DNA of 13,379 nucleotides from Candolleomyces eurysporus (GCA_027579435.1 JANBPK010000470.1:1-13379), one strand, 5' to 3'; positions 1 to 9,436 are shown, counted from the first letter of the stretch. Notes: generated from the sequence alone by a model not told the origin. Made by a program: numbers and translations.

Positions 1-35
1 CAGAAGCAACATGTGCTTCCTGTTCACGTCTCTCC

Positions 36-382
36 TTAGGCTTCTGACGATAGACCCCCCAACTCTTCCTCTTGAATTTGCATCCAGACTATGGGTGGAA
101 GGTGCATAGGATATGCAGCCTCGTCAGAAGTAACTTCATACTTGCCGGGGCAGGGTGTCCAACTGTTCTCAGCCCTGCCCTGACACCGGTACCATCCTTG
201 AGGGCCTTGAGGTGGGTTAGGAAAACCACAATATCGAGTGCAATTCTTTGGGCGTGGTGTAGGCAAGCTGGAAGGATGCCCGTATTGGGTTCGTCCCTGA
301 GATGAGGAAGTTTTGACTAGGGAACATGAGTTTCGTTAGCTGTCAAAAACTGCCGTTAATCGACATGACACTCACAAGGCAT
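36..382 (-). CDS. Small Pro/Cys-containing protein of unknown function, two exons
   Basis: I do not recognise this family. The model has exon 1 at 382-376, which holds only ATG CCT T, an intron at 375-317 (59 nt, GTGAGT donor, GCTAAC branch-like site, TAG acceptor) and exon 2 at 316-36 ending in TAA. Splicing joins the two in frame and gives 95 residues. The N-terminal 35 residues are Ser/Pro/Gln-rich. The middle has four cysteines spaced about C-x3-C-x14-C-x11-C, with a CGFPNPPQGPQGW stretch. The C-terminus is acidic (EEEL). There is no signal peptide or membrane segment. The four cysteines could bind zinc or form disulfides, which is inference only. The ATG at 382 was chosen because it is the first in-frame ATG upstream of a very good intron; the frame stays open above it but has no other ATG. 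A TATAAATT at 598-591 and a pyrimidine-rich leader precede it. The gene could instead have further 5' exons. Confidence 0.5.
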
Positions 383-590
383 CGCCAGGTATTCCTTGAG
401 AGATAACCAGAGACACTTGCGGGTCAACAAGGAGCGTAAAATGCGTGTAGATGTGTTAGATCGAGGCTTCAGAGTCGACTGGAGCAAATCGACCGTCGTC
501 AAGACGGTAGAATGAAAGCGAAAGTGAGACGAAAGAGAAAGAGCAGAGGGGCAAAATACGAATGGGCCCCCATATGACGACCAAGAGGCC

Positions 591-598
591 AATTTATA
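591..598 (-). promoter_or_regulatory. TATA-like box for the 36-382 gene
   Basis: TATAAATT on the minus strand is followed by a long CT-rich stretch (about 560-490), the usual form of a fungal core promoter. It lies about 210 nt above the chosen ATG at 382, so it implies a 5' leader of roughly 120-170 nt. Confidence 0.4.
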
Positions 599-683
599 GT
601 GGCTACCATCGTGCCAACGAGAGCTTTGAATAGCCACAAAGGCGACAATGCCCAACTGGCCAGATCCAAGCCACAGCTTTACC

Positions 684-1185
684 TTAGCGGGATATTCGGC
701 GGCCTGACGACGGCCGATGCCCGACGCCAGCAGCAGGAGACAATAGCGAACGGGTGCTGGACGTCCAAGGCAAACTCTCCAGAGTCCAGAAGGGATTGTT
801 GTCTATGTTTGTGACGCTGCGTTCGGTGTGGCCCTGATACAACCGGTCGCCGGAGTCAGAAAATAGCGAGGTAGCACAAGGAGAGGACTGTGCCCTGCAC
901 CGAATGGACAGAAGTTCCGTTGAAAGGCACAATTTCTGTTGCCACAAACTGCTGGTGCGGACAGCGCGTAACTGTTCGATGGTCAAAGCACGCGACGACT
1001 GAGCCACACCCTCGCAGCCCACAGTGACCAAAGGCAAACAATAACAAGGAGGCAATGCCAAATGCTACGGAACAAAATGAGAGCCTACTCGGGGGCATTT
1101 TCAAACAGACACAGGGACTGGCACCTACTGGATGATGACGAAAGCTCCAGGCGATTTCGAGAGACGGGGTATCTGAAAGTGACAT
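684..1185 (-). CDS. Very uncertain two-exon reading frame
   Basis: An ATG at 1185 opens 19 codons (1185-1129). A GTAGGT donor and TAG acceptor would remove 1128-1065 (64 nt) and continue in frame for 1064-684, ending in TAA, for a total of 145 residues. The predicted product is Ser/Leu/Arg-rich with several cysteines and matches nothing I know. There is no clear branch point, and in this intergenic stretch a chance combination is quite possible. It could also be an upstream part of the 36-382 gene. It is listed so the stretch is not left blank. Confidence 0.15.
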
Positions 1186-1493
1186 CAGCTTCGAAATCAA
1201 AGAACTTTTTTTTCATGTTTCATTGACAACGAATCCGTCAACAAGCACGTAAACGAGAACACCAGGAGGAGAAGTGCGACAAACGCTAGAAAGAAAAAGA
1301 AAAGGACTCTACGAGACTCGAAACGAAGGCATGTTGATGCTTAGCAAGAGCTTCCCAAACAAATACCGGTTCGGAACCCATGATGTCAATATTCATGCAC
1401 TTCGCCTCACCATTCCTCTTACCTCGTTGCTTTTCGATTTAATCGCGCTCTCAGAGGCGTCTTATCACAACACTAGTCACCGTGCCTTATACT

Positions 1494-3207
1494 ATGTCTG
1501 CTGCAAAGCGCAAAATTGCCGAAATCCTGGAGAAGGAGCAGCCAGCGTCCGGTTCCAAGGACGTACCCAATCGTAGACAGGCCGGCCATGAAAGGCCAGC
1601 TCAGAGACGACAGAATGAAGCGCACGGCGGCAATACACCCGGTCCCTCAGGTGCGGCGTCTACATCCAGTCCTGATGCAACGCCGGTGGTTCAAAGACTC
1701 GCGTATCCTGACGTTCGGCGGACCACGGTCAAGCAGACTCCCTTTCAACTTCCAACACGAATCACGTCCTTCTCTCATGACGAGCAGCACGTTCAACGAT
1801 TCGACGACTCCGCGCTGCGGTATTATGTCGAGCCGCCTCGAGGAGCGCGTCTGGACTACGGCTATGACCGCTGGATACGCAAACCGGATGTCCGAGGGCG
1901 ACTCGACGGATTACTCAACGCCATATGCGAATTGAAGAAAGATCCTGCAAAAGCTGCTTCAGTCCCGGACAATGGAGTTGTGTGCTGGAGGGGTATTATG
2001 ACCAAGTAGGTCGTATGTTGTTCGTCCCATCCGAGGTTAGGCTAACGTTATTGAGAAAGAATATTGACGGCGCCGTATGAAGAACGGGATGGCTGGGAAC
2101 TGAACATTATGTTTGTCAATGGCATCTTGTATCTTGAAGAGCATCTGACCGATAGCCAGCTTGAACAAAAGTGAGCGGATACTTGTGTTCTAACCGGGGC
2201 AGGTACATTCTAACCATTGTTCGAAGAAATGAAATGGCCCCAAGACAGCGGCTAAACACCTATTATGGCTATTCATTCGAATCATATTGCACTTCTGACT
2301 CACCGACGCGTCGTATGGACGCGCCTCCCAGGCATGATGGTGAGCCTTATGGGTGGGGAGGCGATGTCAATACGAATGTACAATGGTGCTCCGTCGTGCG
2401 GACAAAGCTCGGCGACACACGGATTGTCATCGGCGGGGAGGTTGACTGCGTGAAAGGTTTGTGCTCTTCTTCCTTGCGATCGCTTGCGGCAAAAACTCAA
2501 AATACTATTCAGGCAATTATACGGGACGCACAGATACGCTCGTAGAGCTAAAGACATCTCTTGCTATACGTGGTGTGAATGACGAAACACGATTTGAAAA
2601 GTTAGTCGCTGATTGTGCCATAACGTTCAAATGCGACCGAGCGAATGAGGATGCTCACCAAACTTCCAGGAAGCTTCTCAAATTCTATTTCCAGTCGTTT
2701 CTTCTTGGCGTTCCTGTATGTGCCCTCCATTATCGCGGGTTAACATTCCGCTTACCTTCCGTGGTTCCGTGGCTACAGGAAATCGTGGTCGGATTTCGGA
2801 CACCATCCGGTGTAATCACCACGACGCAGACGTTTAAGACGATCGAAATCCCTCGCCAAGTGCGAGGGAAGCCAGGAGGCTGGAACCCCCTGGTGTGCTT
2901 AGAGTGGGCCGACCGTTTCCTAAACTCTATAAAGGGCATTGCCCAGGCTCCTGGAAGCGAGAACGCGTCCAGAAGTGTGTGGCGAGCCAGTTTCGTACCT
3001 GGAACCGGTGTCAACGTGCGACTGTTGGGCCAGTCAGAGGTCGACGAAGTTGTCAATATGGAGGACCGGATTGGGTTCCTCCCGCGTTGGTACTGGTCCG
3101 AGGTGGAGGTGGAAGCACAGCCGGGACGTCCGGTATCAGATACAACGCAGTCTACTGTTCAGGCGATGGCGCCGCCACCTGCTACGCATTCGGGATGGCA
3201 GATATAG
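1494..3207 (+). CDS. RAI1: RAI1/DXO-family decapping nuclease, six exons
   Basis: RAI1/DXO enzymes hydrolyse incomplete or non-canonical RNA 5' ends (5'-triphosphate, unmethylated cap, NAD cap). In yeast Rai1 also partners the nuclear 5'-3' exonuclease Rat1. Exons are 1494-2005, 2060-2170, 2227-2456, 2513-2600, 2670-2715 and 2779-3207. The introns are 54, 56, 56, 69 and 63 nt, all GT-AG, and every junction keeps frame, giving 471 residues. Residues 1-75 are a polar, probably disordered tail. LRYYVEPP and GYDRWIRKPD are followed by CWRGIMTK (164-171), motif GILYLE (192-197), YYGYSFE, EVD (279-281) and ELK (296-298), then KFYFQSFLLGVP and a VVGFR...TFKTIEIP block. E197, E279, D281, E296 and K298 match the conserved metal-binding acids and lysine of the family, so an active enzyme is expected. 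The length is somewhat above the roughly 390 residues of yeast and human relatives because of the tails. The ATG at 1494 is the first in frame. The product probably acts in the nucleus. Confidence 0.92.
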
Positions 3208-3616
3208 AATTTTGTGTCGAAGATGGCTCGGCCGGGAACTCATGTGGGACAAGAATCAGACGGTTTGTACATCTGGCCGGCTGAGACGTCTTTCTTGAAG
3301 GAATTCGCTATTGTGATCTTCGTGCCAGGATGACTGAGGTCATCATACTCGGTCATCTGATCCACATGGTGGGTTTTGATAGTCCATTTTGGGATGCTAA
3401 TGACAGTATAAAATCGGGAGAATCTGATTCACTCCGAAAGGATAGGCAACGTCCTCTTGTATTAGCGATAGTGTGTGCAGTGCAAGGGCTGGTTGGAGGA
3501 GAACAAGAGGAGGGATGCTCGAGCAAAATTAGCGAAAACCAGTATTTAGCAGGTGATGCCGCGATTGATCAGGCCGGCAGGAGNTTTTAAAGCCGNAAAC
3601 CCCGGAAAAAGCCGAT

Positions 3617-3622
3617 ACGCGT
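3617..3622. promoter_or_regulatory. MluI cell-cycle box (ACGCGT), upstream copy
   Basis: A perfect palindromic ACGCGT lies 171 bp before the Whi5-like start codon. It is the core site recognised by MBF-type (Mbp1/Swi4 KilA-N/APSES) factors in ascomycete yeasts. Function here is inferred from its position and the gene it precedes. Confidence 0.4.
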
Positions 3623-3779
3623 CGTCGCGTTTGAGGACCCAAGCACAACCCGCAATTCTCTCTCACAAGCCATTACTCAGCCCGTCCTCAACGCGCCCCT
3701 CGACGTCCACCGCTCCTTCGACGTCGTCAAGNCCCCCGGGCCACACCATCGAGCACGTCGTTGCTGTACAGCACAGCCC

Positions 3780-3785
3780 ACGCGT
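3780..3785. promoter_or_regulatory. MluI cell-cycle box (ACGCGT), start-proximal copy
   Basis: A second perfect ACGCGT ends two bases before the ATG at 3788. It would lie in the 5' leader unless transcription starts very close to the ATG, so it may be a chance copy or may act from just downstream of the start site. Confidence 0.35.
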
Positions 3786-3787
3786 AA

Positions 3788-5848
3788 ATGGCGACCCCAG
3801 CATCTTCAGCCACGTCGCCCTCTCCACCCATGGCTTATCTCTCTCATGCTCCGTCGACCCCCCAGCCCATGCCCTCGACGTCTTCAGACGTCCAGGAGAA
3901 GGATAACAGGCAGAAGGCCGTTCAGAAGTTCCTTGCAAGGGCAGAAATCTCCATGGTGCGTGCATATTTCCTCGTCGAACGCGTCGTCGTCCTGGGCAGC
4001 GCACGACGTGATGGCTGCGTTCTGGTGCACGACGGCTGCATTGCTTGCATCCCCCATTGTCCGACCATGCCTGCAAGCTCCGCATAGCTGCTGCCAGGAC
4101 GGCTTCATATCTGTCTGAAACCACGACCCCCTTACTGATCGAATTTAATAGGTAACTCGCGCACTTCGAGCGCGTCTTTCGTATGCGTCGTACAAGGCTG
4201 CCCACAATATTTCCCATGTACCCCTACGTGACTTGGAGGCTCAGACCATTCAAAACCAGCAGGCCTCATTCTCCCGCACCATCGCCGCGAAGAGGAAGGC
4301 AGCGGGCCTCCCTGGCTACTATCCCACACCTGGAACTCCAGGTCCCAGCACGGCCTCGCCCAGCACCAGCGTTCGTCGAGCAGCAGGGTCGGGAGCCATG
4401 CTCCCCCCTCCGTCTGTCAATTCTCCTCGGGGCCTTCTTCTCTACATTCCCCAGTCAACCTACCTCCGCGGCGCACGGCGAAACAGCTTCCAGTTCGAGA
4501 AGTGGGTCTAATTCTGCGCCCAGCCTGTACACATCAATACTAGCACCGCCGCCAACGAAACAAGCCCGGACAATACACAATGTACACGATCCCCCTGTGC
4601 CCGCACCCATCCGTCCTGCCCCATCGCCACGACCTCGCAATACTCTAAAATCTCCACGGACTGACCACCGCTCCCATGCCAAAGGTCGACACTCTGACAA
4701 GAAAGTCGTCAACACTCCTGACCGTCGCAAGGCCAAGCGTACTTCTGCTGCTGATAAAGGGAAGCGAAGACAACATGTAGGCATGGAAGTCGATGCCGAC
4801 GGAGACGTTGACATGAAAGCCGCAGCAACGTTAACCTCTCTGCTCTTCCATCACCGACCATCAATCGGTGGGAGCACATCATCCCCTCGCTCAAGTATTG
4901 ATGGTTCCGAAGCGGGGTCAAACTATTCGTATTCTCACTTCGCCCAGAGTTCGACGAGGACGACGACGGTGGCTGGACCTCCACCATCGTCTACGTCCCC
5001 TTACTCGAACCCAGCCGAGCTGCCCTTACGTCATAAGACCCCTCCCTCGGGCTCTGTTGCCAAGCAGACCACCCCTCGAACAGTGCCAACTGACAAGGAT
5101 AGCGAGGCAGCTGATCTCATGCTCTTCCTGGCCACTTCTCCTTCCCCAGCTCAAACTTCGAAGGCGAGAGATAAGGCAGCATTCCAAACTCTCAGTGGCA
5201 CGTCAGCACGTCCGAAAGGACGTGTTCTTTTCCAAGCCAACTCCGTCTCGGAGCAACCCACTGGAGAATCTGGAGGTGGGACCGGATCCTTGCGACCACC
5301 ATCAACCTTGTCACGCAGTGGTGAAGGAAGCTTCGTGTCAAGCATATCGAGCATTGGCAGCGAGATTGGGGCCAATCAGAATGTAGCTTCTGCTCCTATC
5401 CAAGCTCATNCCCCCCGCCCCTGTGGCAACCCCTGCACAACTCCTTCCTCCTCCATCCCTGTCTTCGTCAATACCTACGACAACATCGGCACCGAGGGAA
5501 GCGGAACAAATAGTTGCTGGGCGCAGCCCAAGACCTGTACACAATACCGTGACTCCAGGAGCGCCGGCGGATTTTAATATCCACGAATTTATTAACGCCT
5601 CACCTTCTTCGCCATCCAGAGCCTTACAGCCACCGAAAAGCAACCATGGCCTGCGTGCTGACATTGGGCGACGACTGTTCGAGGAGGAACAGATGCGGCA
5701 GGCAGCCGCTCAAGCAACGTCTACCGTCAGTGCTACGACAGGACATCGCGACATGCATGTGGAGGGACCGGTGAGGCAAGGGGATGAAAAGCAAGGGATA
5801 GCGCACACGAGGGCGTTGGGGACCACGATTGATATCGCGCAGAGTTGA
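3788..5848 (+). CDS. Whi5/Nrm1-like G1/S transcription repressor, frame broken twice
   Basis: Whi5 and Nrm1 bind SBF/MBF transcription factors through a short GTB motif and restrain G1/S genes until CDK phosphorylates them. Exon 1 is 3788-3955 (56 codons). Intron 3956-4151 is 196 nt (GTGCGT donor, CTGAT branch-like site, AATAG acceptor). Exon 2 is 4152-5848. Residues 57-76 carry ALRARLSYASYK, which fits the GTB pattern. Then come ILAPPPTKQARTIHN, LTSLLFHHRPSI (about 283), AADLMLFLATSPSP (about 375) and, near the C-terminus, FNIHEFINASPSSPS followed by RRLFEEEQMRQA. These short islands in a disordered Ser/Pro/Thr-rich chain are typical of basidiomycete members. Many S/T-P sites occur, including TPDR, a full CDK consensus, next to a basic RRKAKR stretch that may be a nuclear signal. 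The frame shifts by +1 once between about 4400 and 4500 and again at the N at 5410. Allowing for both, the product is about 620 residues. It could be called Whi5 or Nrm1; the sequence does not decide. Confidence 0.75.
3979..3984. promoter_or_regulatory. MluI cell-cycle box (ACGCGT) inside intron 1
   Basis: A third ACGCGT lies in the unusually long first intron of the Whi5-like gene. Three copies within 368 bp contrast with three in the remaining 13 kb (2306, 2963 and 7810). Confidence 0.3.
4400..4500 (+). other. First frame slip in the Whi5-like gene
   Basis: Exon 2 reads sensibly in the frame set by the GTB motif as far as LPPPSVNSPRG (about 4402-4432). From about 4455 on, only the +1 frame makes sense (TSAAHGETASSS, then ILAPPPTKQA); the first frame stops at 4509-4511. 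One surplus base in the CCCCCC run near 4402-4407 or the CCCC run before 4455 would explain it. A 43-nt intron from a poor GTCTGT donor to the CCCCAG near 4453 would also restore frame, but has no clear branch point. Confidence 0.6.
5410..5410 (+). other. Ambiguous base marking the second frame slip
   Basis: An N stands before a run of six C. If it is skipped, the frame ending in ASAPIQAH continues directly into PPAPVATPAQLL and then the conserved C-terminal islands, and reaches the stop at 5846-5848. If it is kept, the frame ends at 5577 and loses FINASPSSPS. The N is therefore most likely a surplus base called in a homopolymer. Confidence 0.8.
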
Positions 5849-8276
5849 TCACGTTTATAAGTCCTGCGACTGTCCGTGCATGGAAAATTGGACGTGATTT
5901 CTGGAAGATTATGGATCCCTTCTTCGCCTTCATGATGACAAGTTCGCATTCATAACGCAAGTGTGGTGGCAAGGATGACAGGAAGCGATCCTTGGGAAGA
6001 TGGTGTTGAAATTGTTTAGGTGAATTTTAGGCGGAGGCTTGGTTTGAACATCCCTTTCTCTTCTGGACCTACCATTTATTTCGTTCTGTCTGTTCTGTTC
6101 CTTTTGTTTATGTTATTATTTGTCTGGCTTGAGCTGTTACTTATCTCTATTTTCCTCCTTGCTGTCACATTCTACTGTGTATTCGTGTCCGTCTCTCCGC
6201 ATATCTCTTTCCGCTCCCTGTTGATATGTATTCCCCGATCCTCTGTATTGTTCTAGCATGTCCTGTATTCTTTTCCTCTCTCTCTTTCTTCCTATCGTCT
6301 TTCTCCGCGTCTGTCGGTTCTACTAACCAACCTCGATGGATTGCAGTCACAAACGAACGAACGCACATTGTATCACCAGTCAAGATATATATATTTCAAG
6401 CACGCACGCACACGCAAGCAAACTATCCCGCAGCCCATGCATATCAAATCAATCCAGTGTTTTTCTCCACTGTCTACGGCACTCCAGGCTCTCTTCTGCA
6501 TCAAGCATTCACTCCAGCATCGATCAACGCATAGTACAGCCCGGCATCAGTCTACCCTCTCTTCGTCCTTCCTCCTTTTTCGCCTGTCCATTTTTTGTCT
6601 AGCAATGTATCAAGCAAGTCGCGAATTCAATGGAAATATTTCGATTGGAGTGAAGTCGGCCGCGAGTTGTCAGCCTGCAGAACCAGCGTGACGATGGCCG
6701 TCCTGTGGTCCCTTCCTTCCCCTTTCACATCTTTCCCGTCCCTCTCCTCGTTCGCCATGCTCCATGGTCATTCGCTGGGTTCATGCCACGATTCCCCTTC
6801 ATGCCGAGGAACCGGGTCCTCCATGCGCAGGCTGGGGTAGCATGTTCATGTTAACGTTTACCCCAGGTTCTCTTAATTGACCTGCATGGTGCCCCGTGAC
6901 CGGTGCCCGGGAAGCTGCACGCTCAATCTCCCAATGGATTCCACATGGCTCCCCTGCTTCGTGGACGTTCAATTCAATCCAGTCGTTGCGAGTCGGACTG
7001 CCTCGGGGCTCTCGCGAACCAGGGCTACGCTCCACGCTCGCATGTGCGCCGAGGCTTGGGGATTGGTTTGGGAAAGTCACTTGCTGTTTCGTTGTTTTCT
7101 TCGGGGTTTAAACGTTTATGTCTCCGAAAATAGTGTGCTTGGGATTGTATATTTCTCTCTACTTCTCCTCGACTTCTTATTCATTGCCTTGTACAGTCCG
7201 TTGGGTTTTCTTGTATTATTAGTCTCTCTCTTCTGTCTTGCATCGCTTTCATATGGTCTTTCACACATGCCTCTCATCACGATCCATCTCTCAAGTTATT
7301 TTTCTCGAGCTGGTCGTTTCGATTCGTCTATTCGCGTTGTCATGTTCTCCCTTCATTTCAAGTTGTTTATGTTGTACAATATTTAACCGGACCCCTTCCC
7401 GATTCATTTTCTCTATTCATAAGTTCGCATCCAACAACGGACATTTCATTGAATTCCTCTTCGTACACGTACATTACCAACTACCACTTCTACTATCCCA
7501 TAATGATTGATATTCCTGGACTTGTAGTACGATTGATTCTTTCTACGTTTCTCCGTTCAAAGAGCACGTTTGCTTATTATCCGCTTCTCTTTTTGTCGAC
7601 GTACACATCTTCAATGCACTGTCGTTACCAGCTAGCGAACTACCACCATCTCTGATGTTGTGTGCTCTCGTTCCTGGGCGAATTTGTATATTCAGAAATT
7701 TCTGCTTCTTTTCTTATGTTTCCGACACTGCCGGGTACAATCTCAGCGCCTACGGACCGTAATCGAATTCAGCAACGGTCACATGACACATGCACAAGCC
7801 TATCTCGAGACGCGTCTAAACATGATTTTCGTGTGATCTAAGCGAGTAATTGGTTTATAACGGACCCACATAGAGAGCGATCATAAACCGACCTGCAGAC
7901 TTTTCGTGCAGTGAATAGAAGACATTATCAGTTACATAGGGACATAAGATATGGACGTGAATTACATGAGGAAACATAGACGCATAGGCATAGTAGACAC
8001 ATAGACATAGACATATACCGCTTGCCTTCAGCTGGCTGAAAGAGGGGGAATAAGGGTTGAGGTCTGAAGGACCAGACATGTACTGAAAGGTCTCAGTAAA
8101 GAGACCGTGACCCGCTCCGAGGCAAGGTTGCAATGATACAACAAGCACAAGGGCAAAAGGGAAAGCAATAAATATGAAAGCGGGCAGTCGTTCTAAACAA
8201 GTTAATCCTCCGTGAGATAAAGATCTCGCGTATCATTAACAGCATTCTACGTACGCAATTGTCATGAAAAGATTGT
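5849..8276. other. Long T-rich intergenic region between convergent genes
   Basis: About 2.4 kb has no coding region I can support. The plus strand is strongly pyrimidine-rich from about 6040 to 7660, with short TA and CA-type runs near 6380-6420. Any hydrophobic reading frames on the plus strand are explained by T-rich codons. Around 7970-8020 there are imperfect repeats of CATAGAC on the plus strand. The left part is presumably the 3' UTR of the Whi5-like gene and the right end that of the 8277-9401 gene. An unannotated non-coding transcript is possible. Confidence 0.5.
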
Positions 8277-9401
8277 TCAAACAACCTCATCTGAGTATGA
8301 GCCACCGTTGACGGAGGCTGTTTTAGGGGGGTTTCTGAACCAGGTGGCAAGCCACCGAAGAAACGATGGTAAGCGTGTCAGAAAATCGTTTGGAGGTGTT
8401 GCATGTTGCGAGGGTGTGTGGCTGGTAGCATGGGTGCGATCGATATCCCTTCCAAAAGCGGGAAACCTGGGAGGCTGGGAGCCTAAAACGGCACAGTGAG
8501 CGATGCAAAGCATACACTCACATGGTTGTGGAGTGACAGGATTGCTCTCAAATCCCGGTGAAGGAGACCCAGCCGGATGAGTGCCCGAGTATGCTGGCGA
8601 CAAACCTCGTAAGTCTGAGAACACTAATATAACTTAATAGTGGCAACCTACGTGTGCCAGGGGGCCAGGAATTGTGCCGCTGGTGTGGGGAACGGCTCAG
8701 GCCATTACAAGCCGGGGGGTGAAGAGGACGGCCATGATTCGCGTTCATATGTTGGTGCTGGCGATCGAAGAGCCCATCTGGAACGAATTCATTCGCTGGA
8801 GAAGGTGGCGTTTGTTGCGATCCAAAGTGTTGAGGTCCGTTGCTGTATACTGGAGGACGGGTGGGGAGCTGGTACTCCCTAGTACTGCTGGCAGGGGGGT
8901 GTTGTGCTGGTGCCTCGGCTCCTAAGGTTACAGACCACACATTTGAGTAGCGCATACGTGAACTAGGGAGTTGGCACGTACGGAACGACCATCTGCTGTC
9001 ACCATTGAGGGTGGAGTTGCGAGCCCGCGTTGAATTGTGGTTGTTTGAGTTCACAGTCTCGGTAGTTGTCTGGTTCTGAGAGTTGTGATAGTTGTTGTAG
9101 ACAGCGTAGGAATGGTCAATGAAGATCATGGTGAGCGTAGGAGTTGGTGGGCCTTGAGCCGTTGGGTCTCTGCGTTCTTCCGGGAGAGGTTCCGAATGGC
9201 TTTCTTGAGATGATGATAGCTGTTGTGCAGGCATGCTTGGGAAAAGGGGGTGGGGGTATGGGTCTGGTGTGGCCACATAGCTCGGCTGGTACTCTTTAAT
9301 TAAACACAACACAACGTAGAAAGAAATGGGCAGGGGAGAATCAAGAATGATTTACCACGTGGAAATGGGGCAGGATCACCGATCCAGGATTCCAGGGCCA
9401 T
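8277..9401 (-). CDS. Pro/Ser/Asn-rich protein of unknown function, five exons
   Basis: I do not recognise this protein. The proposed exons are 9401-9356, 9293-8982, 8921-8652, 8614-8522 and 8482-8277, which give 308 residues with every junction in frame. Introns are 62 nt (GTAAAT...AAAG), 60 nt (GTACGT...TTAG), 37 nt (GTAGGT...TCAG) and 39 nt (GTGAGT...TTTTAG). The start ATG opens MALESWIGDPAPFPR. Next come a Pro-rich stretch (PSYVATPDPYPHP), an Asn/Thr-rich stretch (about residues 73-110, several N-x-T/S), long Pro/Ser/His-rich disorder, and near the C-terminus FLTRLPSFLRWLATWF, which could form an amphipathic helix. The first two introns look good. The last two are very short: the 39-nt one is a multiple of three and could be retained, and a 94-nt alternative from a GTAATG donor also keeps frame in place of the 37-nt one. 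The product is probably soluble, but its function is unknown. The gene could be a decayed member of a larger family. Confidence 0.5.
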
Positions 9402-9436
9402 CCTGATAGGCTAGCAGGGTCCGAGTTGCGGACCTA

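Larger units (their letters stand above)
383..1493. other. Divergent intergenic region between the small Cys gene and RAI1
   Basis: About 1.1 kb separates the start of the minus-strand small gene from the ATG of RAI1. It holds the minus-strand TATA-like box (591-598), its CT-rich leader and one doubtful reading frame (684-1185). Just before the RAI1 start, roughly 1400-1490 is moderately pyrimidine-rich (for example around 1405-1445), fitting a fungal core promoter without a clear TATA box. No tRNA-like or repeat structure was seen. Confidence 0.5.
3208..3787. other. RAI1 3' flank and Whi5-like gene promoter
   Basis: This 580-bp stretch has no supported coding region. The left half is presumably the RAI1 3' UTR. 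The right half (about 3640-3780) is C/T-rich, as expected of a fungal promoter and leader, and contains two ACGCGT boxes. Three ambiguous bases fall here: 3584 beside a T run, 3596 beside an A run, and 3732 beside a C run. Confidence 0.6.

Noticed and set aside
856..1200. 114-codon minus-strand frame with a hydrophobic segment resembling a signal anchor
   Set aside because: No splice-supported continuation and no family match. It competes with an equally weak spliced frame on the same strand.
1274..1576. 100-codon plus-strand frame overlapping the RAI1 start
   Set aside because: Begins at GTG and ends inside RAI1 exon 1 in another frame; the RAI1 frame is the one with family motifs.
4183..5577. 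464-codon single open frame as the gene itself
   Set aside because: Its first 80 or so codons are out of frame with the GTB motif exon and read as Arg/Pro-rich noise. Only its later part is the true reading frame of the Whi5-like gene.
6886..7386. 166-codon plus-strand frame with long hydrophobic stretches
   Set aside because: Lies in the T-rich tract, where Leu/Phe/Ser codons arise from composition alone. No family signal, and the opposite strand is equally uninformative.
630..8830. The same peptide VAFVAIQS in two frames near 610-640 (minus) and 8803-8830 (plus)
   Set aside because: The underlying DNA differs at several positions and the second copy is antisense to the Pro-rich gene, so it looks like coincidence rather than a dispersed repeat.
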